DNA of 64,000 bases from Myxococcales bacterium (lineage in GTDB: Bacteria; Myxococcota_A; Polyangia; Polyangiales; JAFGIB01), in the NCBI GenBank assembly GCA_029880325.1, contig JAOUOP010000019.1, positions 58,994-122,993 of the forward strand, given 5' to 3'. This document shows, piece by piece, positions 17,493 through 26,100 of the stretch. Both the position numbers and the translations under genes were made by a program. The notes under the pieces were generated by a model that saw only the letters and a program-made list of their open reading frames with translations, made no database searches and was not told the DNA's origin. How positions within the stretch are numbered: position 1 is the first letter of the stretch; each line of letters opens with the position of its first letter.

Positions 17493-18659
17493 TTGAGCGG
17501 CACCGCGATCGTAATGTCGGGCGGCGGGGCGCGCGGCGCCTACGAGGTGGGCGTCCTGGGCTACCTCTTCCGGGAGTTTTCCCAGCGCCTGGGGCGCACG
17601 CCGCACTTCGACTTCTATAGCGGCACCAGCGTCGGGGCGGTCAACAGCACGGCGCTGGCGGCCACCATCAACGACCCGGCCACGGGCATGGCCCTGCTCA
17701 CCGACATCTGGCTGAACCAGGACCTGAGCGACGTGCTGGCCTTCAACCTGCGCCAGGCCACGCGCCTCTATCGCGTGTGGCTCGGTGGCGGCTCGGCCTC
17801 GGGCATCTTCGACCCACGCCCGCTGTCGCGCCTGATCAGCCAAAAAATCCCCTGGCGCCAGCTCGTGCGCAACATCCGGCGCGGGCGCCTCAAGGCCCTG
17901 ACCGTCAGCGCCACCAACGTGCGCACCGGCCGCTCGACGGTCTACATCGACCGCGCCAGCGGCGTGCCATTGCCCAAGAGCGGCAATCGCGTGCTGATCC
18001 GCCCCTCCCACATCCTGCCCCAGCACGTGCTGGCCTCGGCGGCGATGCCCCTGGTCTTCCCGCCGGTGCGCATCGGCAACGAATACTTCTGCGACGGCGG
18101 CATCCGGCTCAACACCCCCACCTCGCCGGCGATTCACCTGGGCGCCAACCGGATCTTCGTGATCGGCGTGACCACGGTCCAGCGGGAGGCCGAGATTCCG
18201 CTCGGACGCACCCCGGGGGCGGCTTTCCTGATGGGCAAGGCGGTCGACGCGCTGATGCTCGACCACATCGAGCATGACCTGGAGCGCATGAACCTGATCA
18301 ACGACCTCCTGGCCGACGCCACTGAGGCCATCGGCGAGGACTTCCTGCCGCGCCTCAACGCCGTCTCCAAGGCCCGCGGCCGCCCCGAGCGCAGCTTCAT
18401 CGACACCTTCGTGCTGCATCCGAGCGTCGACATCGGCGCGCTGGCCGGTGAACACCTGCGCAGCCATCGCCCCAAGCTCAGCCGCATGATGGGCCGGGCG
18501 GCCCTGCGGCTGCTGGAGGTGGGCGAGGGCAGCGACGCCGACCTGGCCAGCTACCTGCTCTTCGACGGCGCCTTCGCCGAACTGCTGATCGAGCTGGGCC
18601 GAAGCGACGCCGAGGCGCGCCGCGACGAGCTCGAAGACTTCCTCTTCGCCAGGGCGTGA
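17493..18659 (+). CDS. Patatin-like phospholipase
   Basis: A 388-residue patatin-domain hydrolase. The oxyanion hole is GGGARGAYEVG (residues 10-20), the nucleophile elbow is GTSVGAVNS (Ser about 46) and the catalytic Asp is in FCDGGIRLNTP (about residue 201). This Ser-Asp dyad would cleave acyl esters of membrane lipids. There is no signal peptide. I placed the start at TTG 17493 because GAGGAG lies 6 bases upstream and the family motif begins at once; longer in-frame starts give a low-complexity leader. The C-terminal 130 residues are helical, with DLASYLLFDGAFAELLIELG. Some myxobacterial patatins act in secretion or lipid signalling, but context gives no hint here. Confidence 0.87.
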   Translation: MSGTAIVMSGGGARGAYEVGVLGYLFREFSQRLGRTPHFDFYSGTSVGAVNSTALAATINDPATGMALLTDIWLNQDLSDVLAFNLRQATRLYRVWLGGGSASGIFDPRPLSRLISQKIPWRQLVRNIRRGRLKALTVSATNVRTGRSTVYIDRASGVPLPKSGNRVLIRPSHILPQHVLASAAMPLVFPPVRIGNEYFCDGGIRLNTPTSPAIHLGANRIFVIGVTTVQREAEIPLGRTPGAAFLMGKAVDALMLDHIEHDLERMNLINDLLADATEAIGEDFLPRLNAVSKARGRPERSFIDTFVLHPSVDIGALAGEHLRSHRPKLSRMMGRAALRLLEVGEGSDADLASYLLFDGAFAELLIELGRSDAEARRDELEDFLFARA

Positions 18660-18901
18660 ACTGTAGCCAAGAGTGCCATGATCTAGGGATCTTGGAGTGC
18701 TTGCCCACAGCCTCCAGGCGGGGTGTGGATCCCATGTGGACACATTCGTGTAAGCCTTGGTAATTACAAGATAATCGCCGAAATTTATGTAGTTGATAAG
18801 CCCACGGTGAAATCGCGCCCGAGGCCCGGTCTTCGATCGCAAACTGGGCCTTACCTTCGCGCTTCGGGTCCCGTATGATGCTCCGATCCAAGGGAGTGCC
18901 G
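18660..18901. other. Intergenic region with AT-rich island
   Basis: There is no gene here. The part around 18745-18810 is clearly lower in G+C than its surroundings, containing TGGTAATTACAAG and AAATTTATG, and could be a regulatory or horizontally gained patch. A candidate promoter closes the region at 18851-18879. Confidence 0.4.
18851..18879 (+). promoter_or_regulatory. Candidate sigma-70-type promoter
   Basis: TTACCT (18851-18856) and TATGAT (18874-18879) are separated by exactly 17 bases. The -10 box matches the consensus at five of six positions, but the -35 box only at three. Transcription would start near 18886, directly before AGGGAG (18891-18896), which serves the Cys-rich micro-ORF. 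Confidence 0.4.
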
Positions 18902-19018
18902 ATGCCGATGCCGAGCCCAGCGCCGTGCCTTGTGCAGTGCCTTGCGCCCGTCTGCCCATGCGGGTGCGGGACGCCCTGCCGCGGCTCCTCGAGGGAGTCG
19001 ATTGCGAGCGATGGCTGA
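18902..19018 (+). CDS. Cysteine-rich 38-residue micro-ORF
   Basis: AGGGAG ends 5 bases before an ATG that opens a 38-codon frame. The peptide starts MPMPSPAPCLVQCLAPV and continues with CPCGCGTPC, giving six cysteines in residues 9-26, then a short Ser/Arg-rich tail. The TGA overlaps the start of the cyclic-nucleotide-binding gene (ATG 19011), a typical coupling arrangement. The CxCxC spacing suggests metal binding or redox, like small metallothionein-type or leader peptides, but I recognise no family. The G+C-rich codons and internal GTGCCTTG repeats could also produce this by chance. Confidence 0.35.
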   Translation: MPMPSPAPCLVQCLAPVCPCGCGTPCRGSSRESIASDG

Positions 19019-20369
19019 GCCTTCCGAGTTGGCTGGGGTCGGCGAGTCGGCCCTCGATCGCGCCCACGGCCTGCACTTGGCCGGCGATGCCGAAGCGGCG
19101 CTGAAGCTGTGCGCCTCGATCCTGACGGCCACGCCCGAGTTGATCGGCGCGGCGGCGCTGCTGGGAAGGCTGATGCTCGACGCCGGCCAACGACAGCTGG
19201 CGCAGGCCCTGGGCGAGCGCAGCGTCGACGGTTTCATTCGGCGCGGCGACCTGCCGGCTGCGCGCGTCGCGGCGGCCCTGGTCCAGGACGCTGGCGGCGA
19301 CGGCACCGCGGCCTGTCAGCAGATCGCCCGCGCCTTCGGCAGCGACTCCCTGCGCCCGGGCGAGGCCGCCTCCATCATGCCGCCACCGCTTTCGGCCGCG
19401 GCGGCGGCCAAAGCGGCGGCACCCTTCTTCGCCGAGCTCGCGGGCGAGGCACTTCTGGAAGCCACCCGGAAAACCGCCGAGCGCTTCCTGGCGAGTGAAG
19501 ATCCGGTCTCGGCCACCCGCGCGCTACCGCGGCTGCCGCTCTTCGGTGAGCTCGCAGCCCCATCGCTGGCGGCGCTGCTGGGCTTGATGCGTTTGGAGGA
19601 GCGGGCAGCGGGCGCCGCGGTACTGCGCGAGGGCGAGCGCGGCGACAACGCCTGGGTGCTGGTGCGGGGCGTGCTCAACGTGGTGCGCGCCCAGGGCCAG
19701 GCGCCGAGCCTTGGCTCGCGCCTGTTGGCGGCGCTGGGGCCGGGGGCGATCTTCGGCGAGATGGCCCTGGTCAGCCGCGCGCCGCGGGCGGCCTCGGTGG
19801 TGGCGGTCGAACCGGTACAGCTACTGGCCATGCCGCGGGCGGAACTGGAACGTCTGGCGGCCTCCGATGCGTCCATCGGCAACGAGCTGGGGCGCTTCTG
19901 CCAGGCCAGAATGATCTCGAATTTGATACATCATGGCGCCATTTTGCGCGAGCTGGACAGCGAGGCGCGCGGCGCGGTCATGGAGCGCTTCGGCAGCCGT
20001 CGTTTTGAGACAGGCCAGGCCCTGGTGCGCCAGGGTGACGAACCGGCGGGGCTGTACCTGGTGGCCAGCGGCGGCGTCCAGGTGCGCAGCCGGGACGCCG
20101 ATGGTGAGCGCCTGGTACTGGCGGAGCTGGGCCCGGGCGAAGTGGTGGGCGAAATCTCCCTGGTGCTCCGGCGCCCGGCCAACGCCGACGTGGTGGCGCT
20201 ACACCCGACGGTAGTGCTGGAACTGACCGCTGAAGACTTCCGGGAAGTCATCCGCGAGCATCCGGCACTGCTCAAGGAACTCTATGAAATCGCCGTCGCG
20301 CGCGACGAAGAAACCCGCAGCGTGGTGGCGCAGCAGGCGTTGGATGCCTCGGATGTGGTGCTGGTTTGA
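19011..20369 (+). CDS. Protein with two cyclic-nucleotide-binding domains
   Basis: A 452-residue protein. The first 170 residues are helical and TPR-like (ALDRAHGLHLAGDAEAAL...). Two CAP/PKA-R-type cNMP-binding domains follow: one near residues 180-310 with GAIFGEMALVSRAPRAASVVA, and one near 320-445 with GEVVGEISLVLRRPANADVVAL. Both keep the G-E-[MI]-[AS]-L-V phosphate-cassette pattern with Arg before Ala (PRAA) or a variant (PANA), so cAMP or cGMP binding is likely at least in the first. There is no HTH, kinase or channel domain, so it is a binding-only regulator. The window also encodes a class III cyclase (47102). A 24-base gap separates it from the HprK-like gene. Confidence 0.85.
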   Translation: MAEPSELAGVGESALDRAHGLHLAGDAEAALKLCASILTATPELIGAAALLGRLMLDAGQRQLAQALGERSVDGFIRRGDLPAARVAAALVQDAGGDGTAACQQIARAFGSDSLRPGEAASIMPPPLSAAAAAKAAAPFFAELAGEALLEATRKTAERFLASEDPVSATRALPRLPLFGELAAPSLAALLGLMRLEERAAGAAVLREGERGDNAWVLVRGVLNVVRAQGQAPSLGSRLLAALGPGAIFGEMALVSRAPRAASVVAVEPVQLLAMPRAELERLAASDASIGNELGRFCQARMISNLIHHGAILRELDSEARGAVMERFGSRRFETGQALVRQGDEPAGLYLVASGGVQVRSRDADGERLVLAELGPGEVVGEISLVLRRPANADVVALHPTVVLELTAEDFREVIREHPALLKELYEIAVARDEETRSVVAQQALDASDVVLV

Positions 20370-20393
20370 AGTCTTTGGTGGCTTGGTTTTGCG

Positions 20394-21353
20394 ATGAGTA
20401 AAGTTTTGGGCATGGAAACCGCATCGGCCGAGCCGGCCGGTCGCAGTCATCCACCGGGAGCGGTGGTGGCGCGCACCCAGCGAAAGGAGCTGGTCTTTGG
20501 ACCGGTGGCCTTCGAGCTGTTGATCGAAGAGGGCGCCGGCTTCGAGGTTGACGCCGAAGTGGGCCGTTTCTGCGAGCCGCCGGGTGAGCAGCAGGTGGTG
20601 GGGCGGGTCTGCTGCGCCGTGCGTCGCGGACCGGCGCTGCCGCGGCAGGTGCCCTGGCCGGAGCAGAACACCCTGCGCTTCTTCGCGCTCGACGGGGGCG
20701 AGGACGGCTACCGCGTCGAGGGCCGCGAGCTATTGGCGACAGTGCGTCGGCTCGGGGCCGAGAGCTTCGCCGCCAGCATCGAGCTGGCGCCGGGGAGCGA
20801 AGGCGGGCTGGCGCTGCTGCGCGGCGTGATGGGCGCGGTGGTGCACCTGCAGGGCGGGTTGCTACTGCATGCGGCCGCGGTGGAGCTGGATGGTCGCGCG
20901 GTGGTCTTTTTGGGGCCGAGCGGCGCGGGCAAGAGCACGGCGGCGGGGCTGTGCCGCGGGGCGCGTTGTCTGGCGTATGACCACGTGGCGGTGGCGCCGA
21001 CCACCCTGGGCTATCGGGTGTGGGGATTACCCCTGGGCTCAGCCTCGACGCTTCCGGATGGGCCCGTCGGGGCCTACCCGCTGATCGCTGCGCTGCGCGT
21101 GCGCAGGAGCACCAGCGCGCCGAGCATTGAGAGGATCGACGGGGTTCCGGCGTTGTTCATCGTGCGTGAAGCGGTAGAATCGGCCGACCTTTCGCCGGTG
21201 GGCGAAGCCGACTACCTTCGGGCCGCGATGGAACTCGCAGAGTGCGTCGAAGTGGGGGAAATCCACACAGTGCTTGGAGTTGAGTTGAACACCTTATTGA
21301 ACGGCTTCTTCAGGCCCTCGAGTGGCGAAAGCGCCGGGGGCCGGCCAAGATGA
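20394..21353 (+). CDS. HprK-related kinase of a peptide-modification system
   Basis: A 319-residue protein resembling the C-terminal half of HPr kinase/phosphorylase. It has LLLHAAAVELDG followed by P-loop GPSGAGKST (residues 174-182), then the CLAYDHVAV segment where HprK has its catalytic acidic pair. The N-terminal 140 residues are not recognisable. Such stand-alone HprK-like proteins are found next to PqqD-like proteins in RiPP and HPr-rel systems; some phosphorylate lasso-peptide tails. Here a PqqD-like gene, a radical SAM gene and a small YxxP-leader peptide follow on the same strand, so a role in peptide phosphorylation or in using the cofactor is plausible but unproven. Confidence 0.8.
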   Translation: MSKVLGMETASAEPAGRSHPPGAVVARTQRKELVFGPVAFELLIEEGAGFEVDAEVGRFCEPPGEQQVVGRVCCAVRRGPALPRQVPWPEQNTLRFFALDGGEDGYRVEGRELLATVRRLGAESFAASIELAPGSEGGLALLRGVMGAVVHLQGGLLLHAAAVELDGRAVVFLGPSGAGKSTAAGLCRGARCLAYDHVAVAPTTLGYRVWGLPLGSASTLPDGPVGAYPLIAALRVRRSTSAPSIERIDGVPALFIVREAVESADLSPVGEADYLRAAMELAECVEVGEIHTVLGVELNTLLNGFFRPSSGESAGGRPR

Positions 21354-21414
21354 AAGAGAGCTGGTTGCTACGAGTGGACGAGGCTCGAGCGCGCCCGGCC
21401 CATGGAGCGCAGCG

Positions 21415-21699
21415 ATGATCCCGGAGCAGGCGATTCCCCGTCACAACGAGCGCGTGGCGGCGCGCGTCATCGACGGCAAGGCGGTGGTGGTCGTGATCGA
21501 CGAAAAACAGCTGCATACGCTCAACCAGGTGGGCACGCGTGTGTGGGAACTGTGCGACGGTCGCAGCGTGGGGGCGATCGCTGAGGCGCTGGTCGAGGAG
21601 TTCGAGGTGGAACGCGAGGTGGCGCTTTCGGACGTTAGGAGCTTTGTCGAGACGCTGCGGGGTCTCGGTGCGCTCGAGGTGCCGGAGGTGGCGTCGTGA
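21415..21699 (+). CDS. PqqD-family peptide chaperone (RRE domain)
   Basis: A 94-residue PqqD-like protein. The PQQD signature is VVVVIDEKQLHTLNQVGTRVWELCDG, followed by VGAIAEALVEEFEVE and a C-terminal FVETLRGLGALEV helix. This fold is the RiPP recognition element that grips the leader of a precursor peptide and delivers it to a radical SAM or other enzyme. The ATG at 21415 follows GGAGCGCAGCG. The stop overlaps the GTG start of the radical SAM gene (GTGA), so the two products are coupled and probably form a complex. The cognate leader is most likely that of the small peptide at 27966. Confidence 0.88.
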   Translation: MIPEQAIPRHNERVAARVIDGKAVVVVIDEKQLHTLNQVGTRVWELCDGRSVGAIAEALVEEFEVEREVALSDVRSFVETLRGLGALEVPEVAS

Positions 21700-23078
21700 G
21701 CGCTTCGGGCGAGGGCGCCGACTTCATCCTGGCCGCGCTCGAAGAGTCCAGCGGGCGACCGCTGCGCGCCATGCTCGAGATCAGCGATCGCTGCAACGAG
21801 GTCTGCGTGCACTGCTACCAGGAGCAGGGCAAGAAGGGAGAGCTGAGCACCGAGGAGTTGGAGGCCGTGATCGACGAACTCGCGCGTATGGGCATTCTGG
21901 TGCTCACGCTCTCGGGTGGCGAGGCCACGCTGCGCAAGGACTTCTTGCATCTCGTAGGCTACGCGCGCGAACGGGGGTTTGCGCTGCGCATCTTCACCAA
22001 CGGCTTGACGATGACCGAGGCGCTGGCGAAGGAGTTGGGGCGTCTGGCGGTGCAGGTGGTGGAGATCAGCGTGTACTCCCATCGTGCCGAGGTGCATGAC
22101 TTCGTGACCGGTGTGCCGGGCGCGTTCGGTCGCACCATCGCGGGTATTCGCCATCTGGTCGCCGTTGGCGTCGACGTGCACGTCAAGACTCCTATCATGC
22201 GACTGAACGAGGCGGAGCTAGAGGCCTACGTGCAGTTCGCGAGCGACCTCGGCGTCAGCTACTCGATCGATCCAACCCCTTTGATGCCCCGAGAAGGAGG
22301 GGATCGCAGCACTGAACTGCTGAGTGGGGCTCAGGATACTTTACGATGGGTGTTGGCCGACGAACGCTTTGGCGCAAGCCTGGAGCCGGGTCAGTCACGC
22401 CGAGATCTTTCATCCACGATCTGTGGCGCGGGCGATACCGTTCACATGGAGCCCAGTGGCGAGCTGCGCCCGTGCACCATGCTCGAGCTACCGCTGGGAG
22501 ACGCGCGTCACGGTATCGAAGACAGCACGCGTGAGAGCCGGGCCCTGGCGCAGTTGAGAAAACTCAGCTGGCGCGATGCCCATGGCTGTCGCGACTGTGA
22601 CCTGAACAACTATTGCTCGCGATGCTACGCGGCGGCGCTGAGCGAGGTTGGCGATGCGCTGGCACCGTATCCGAGCGCCTGTCGTTCGGCCCGTACAGCC
22701 TACGAGGCGGCGCACGGTTCGAGGCTTCGGCTCGATGCTGAATCCGGCTGCGACGGAGAACTCGGCCCCTACCGCGCCACTGGTGCCTATGGGTTTACCG
22801 CGTTCCCAGATCGGGTGGAGGCCGCTGACAGGGAACTCGCGATGCGCCTCGGTTGGGTGCGGCGCGAGCCCGACGCAGCACCGGGGCAAGCCCCCGACCT
22901 GCAGTCGGGCGGGCTAGTGCAGCTCAGGCGCCCAGGTGCGCGGCGGGCGCGCCAGGAGCGGGTTCCGATGGAATCGGCGAAGCTTGCGGAGCCGCCTGAG
23001 CGCAAGCAGTGGCAGGTGGAGCGCGAAAACAACGCCTCGAAAATGGGGGCACCGGTGGCAAACATCGGCGGCACTTGA
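21696..23078 (+). CDS. Radical SAM/SPASM peptide maturase
   Basis: A 460-residue radical SAM enzyme. The cluster motif is CNEVCVHC (Cys33, 37, 40), followed by LTLSGGEATLRKDFLHL, the SAM-binding GGE motif. A SPASM region holds cysteines in STICGAGD, LRPCTML, CRDCDLNNYCSRC and SACRSA, enough for two auxiliary 4Fe-4S clusters. SPASM enzymes build thioether, C-C or other crosslinks, or alter residues, in ribosomal peptides. The start is a GTG overlapping the PqqD stop. The last 110 residues go beyond the usual family end, are charged and have no recognised domain (ending SKMGAPVANIGGT). The gene is followed 39 bases later by a giant lipoprotein gene. Confidence 0.9.
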   Translation: MSASGEGADFILAALEESSGRPLRAMLEISDRCNEVCVHCYQEQGKKGELSTEELEAVIDELARMGILVLTLSGGEATLRKDFLHLVGYARERGFALRIFTNGLTMTEALAKELGRLAVQVVEISVYSHRAEVHDFVTGVPGAFGRTIAGIRHLVAVGVDVHVKTPIMRLNEAELEAYVQFASDLGVSYSIDPTPLMPREGGDRSTELLSGAQDTLRWVLADERFGASLEPGQSRRDLSSTICGAGDTVHMEPSGELRPCTMLELPLGDARHGIEDSTRESRALAQLRKLSWRDAHGCRDCDLNNYCSRCYAAALSEVGDALAPYPSACRSARTAYEAAHGSRLRLDAESGCDGELGPYRATGAYGFTAFPDRVEAADRELAMRLGWVRREPDAAPGQAPDLQSGGLVQLRRPGARRARQERVPMESAKLAEPPERKQWQVERENNASKMGAPVANIGGT

Positions 23079-23117
23079 CGTATGGGAATGACCAGACCAA
23101 CGGATGGAGACTCCAAC

Positions 23118-26100
23118 ATGACTTGGCATACGCGACGCGTGGGTGGACGTTTGGCCGATTCGGCCATGGTGTGGACGGTGGCGGCGGGGATCGCGCTCAT
23201 GGTGGGCTGCGGCGACGACCCGAAGAAGGTGGAGCTCTCGCTGACCACGCCCGCTCCCGGGGCGGTCTTGACGTCGGCTGACGACATCGACAGCAGCGAG
23301 CCGGGCGTTCAGGTCACGGTACAGGGCGAGTCCAAGGGTCTCAAGCAGGGCACCGGGGTGGTGCTCTTGATCGACGAGGCCATGGTCGACGCCACGGCCA
23401 CCATCGACGCCGAGGGCGGCATCGAGATGCCGGGCGTGACGTTGCCGACCGGTATGCACACCATCGTCCTGCGCACCGAGACCGGCTCGGCCAGCAGCGA
23501 CGAGGAGCAGACCTACACGCTGCGTTCCCTGCGCATCACCTCGCCCGCGGAGGGTGACATCCTGGGCCGCAGCGACGACCAGGACGTCGACGCCGAGGGC
23601 ATCCAGATCAACGTCACGGTCCAGGGTGACGCCGTCGACTTGAGTCAGGGCGTGACGCTGCTCTTGGACGGCGCCGAGGCTGGCACGGCCGAGGCTGGCA
23701 GCGGCGATGAGGCCGTGGTCACCGGCGTCACGCTCAGCACCGGCAGCCACACCCTGCAGGCCCGCACGGGCGAGGGCGCCGACGCGGTGAGTTCCGACGA
23801 GATCGAGGTGACCGTCAGCGAGAGCTGCCCCTCGGTGACCTTCGTCAGCCCGGAGCCGCCTGCCAGCGGCGAGGGCCTCACCCTGGGTGGGCAGGACGCC
23901 TGCCCGGCTTCGGGCGAGGCCTTCACGGTCGACGTCCTGGTCTCCACCGACGCCGCCAGCGGCCGCGCCGCCACGCTCATCGTCAACGGACAGGCGGCCG
24001 CAACGGCCAACGTCTCCGGCGCCACCCTGAGTTTTGAAGGTGTCGCGATCAACAAGCGCGACGCGCCCAACACGCTCGCCATCGAGGTCGAGGACGCCGA
24101 GGGCGTCAGCTGCCGCACCGACTTCCCCGGCGACATCCTGGTCGATTGCGCCGGCCCCGACTGCAGCATCGACAGCCCGGTCGCCGTCACCGTGATGTCC
24201 GGCGGCTCGAGCACCAACTACGTCAACGCCTCCATGCGCGACGACAGCGGCTACGACATCCAGGTGGGCACCAGCGCCGAAGCCGCAGGTCAGGATGTGG
24301 AACTGGTGATCGACGGCCGCAGCGCCGACGCCCTCAGCGAGCAGGCCACGGCCTCCGGCGCCACCTTCGCGGCGGTGGATCTCGCCGACGGCCAGCACAC
24401 GGTCGAAGCATTCTGCCGGGATGCGGCTGGCAATGTCACCTCCAGTGGTGAGTTGACCTGGACGGTCGACGCCACCCCTTGCAGCGTGTCGCTTACCGAC
24501 CCGGGCGCCGACACTCTCTACGTGGCAGCCGACGACGAGGACGGCGGCTCCAGCGGCACCCAGGTGGTCGTCACCGCCGAGGTTAGCGGCAGTGACTGCG
24601 GCGGCCAGCGCAGCGCAGTCTGCGATCCGACGAGCGGCATCGCCAGTGGCGATTTTGTCACCTACGACGGCACCAGTCCGCTGTTGGCGACGATTACGCT
24701 CGACGACGGCGCCATCGATCAGAGCCTGTGCCTGGAGATTGAGGATGCGGCGGGCAACGTCGGCTTGGCCTCGGTGGCAGTGGCCTTCCGCGACGTCGCC
24801 GACGCGCCCAGGCTGCTAATCGAGAGCCCCAGCGACGGCGATAGCTACAACGCACTTGGGGATGGCACCCACACAGCCGACGTCGACCGCAGCAGCGCCA
24901 CCGCTTGCGACGCGAATTTCTCGATTGCATGCACGGAGCTTGGTAGCCAAGTCCAGCTGCGCCACGACAGTCCCGAAGGCGTGGTCTTCGCGAGCGGCGA
25001 CTGCGTAGCACCGGCCAGCGGCGACCCGGCGCTACCCAGCGGCTACAGTGGGCGCGCCGTCTTTGAGGCGGCCTTCGGCGATGGCGACCAAAGCGCCACC
25101 ATCGTCGCAACGCAGACGGTGACAGGCAGTTCTACCTCGACGCTGGTGGGCGCTTCTCCCGCGATCACATTGGGGACAGATTGTGCCCTGCCGGCGCTGA
25201 TCTTCACCAACGACCCATGCAACGCCACCGGAAGTGGTCAGCTCGCCACAGATGCCGAGCCGCGAGACTTTTTCGTTGTGGACGGGACCAACGACATTGC
25301 CACGCTTGAGGCTGTCATTACGCACGATTCAGCGGCCGATCAAATCCTGACTCCGGCTACTGTACAGACTGGTTTGGCCAGCTTTACCGATATCGTTTTC
25401 GGCGGAGTCGGCAACGCCACACTCACCGCAACGATAACCGATGACTTCGGAAACCAAGCGAGCCTGAGCTGCATGGTCGAAATCGTCGAGGACTTACCGT
25501 CGGTGGCGGCATTCGCGACGCCCACCGGCGGAACGACTTTCGGTCCCGGCGACGGTTGCGACACGGGGGATCCGAGCAAGTTCGGTGCGGCGTTCGTGGG
25601 CGCGGTGGATACGGATGCCAATCGCACCGCCACGATCTTCGTCGACAATGCGGTCGCAGTCGCCGACGTTGCCATCGCCGCGGACGGTTCCATCTCCGAG
25701 TGCGTGCCGGTTCCCCATCCCGGAGGGACTGTCACCTTGCGCGTCGACAGCACGCTCGGCACGGGTTTCGACACTGCGAGCGTCGTGCTCGACGTTGCCT
25801 TGCTGGTGATTACGGATCCGGTCAATGACCAAGTGCTGCTCGCGACCGACGATTGCGGCGGTTCGGGCTTTGCCTACCAAATCCTGGTCGATGCGGATCC
25901 ATCGTTGAACGGCCTCGCGTACACGGCGACGGGCTCCGGGAGTTCGACGGGGTCGGTTTCCGGCGGAGCCATCAGCGTCTGTCTCGACCTGGCGGAGGGG
26001 CCTGGGTCGGTTGCGGTCAGCATCGATGGAACTTCGATTTCTGACACGGTCGACGTGACTGTGGCGGCCACGCCGCCAGCCGCCGGAATCGTGATCGACT

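Noticed and set aside
17343..19190. 615-codon open frame on the minus strand across the patatin gene
   Set aside because: It mirrors the coding strand of a gene with clear catalytic motifs; the translation is His/Ala/Arg-rich without motifs, as expected of antisense frames in G+C-rich DNA.
22914..24398. 494-codon minus-strand frame over the radical SAM end and the lipoprotein
   Set aside because: Low-complexity, His/Gly/Ala/Val-rich translation opposite a lipoprotein with obvious Ig-like repeats.
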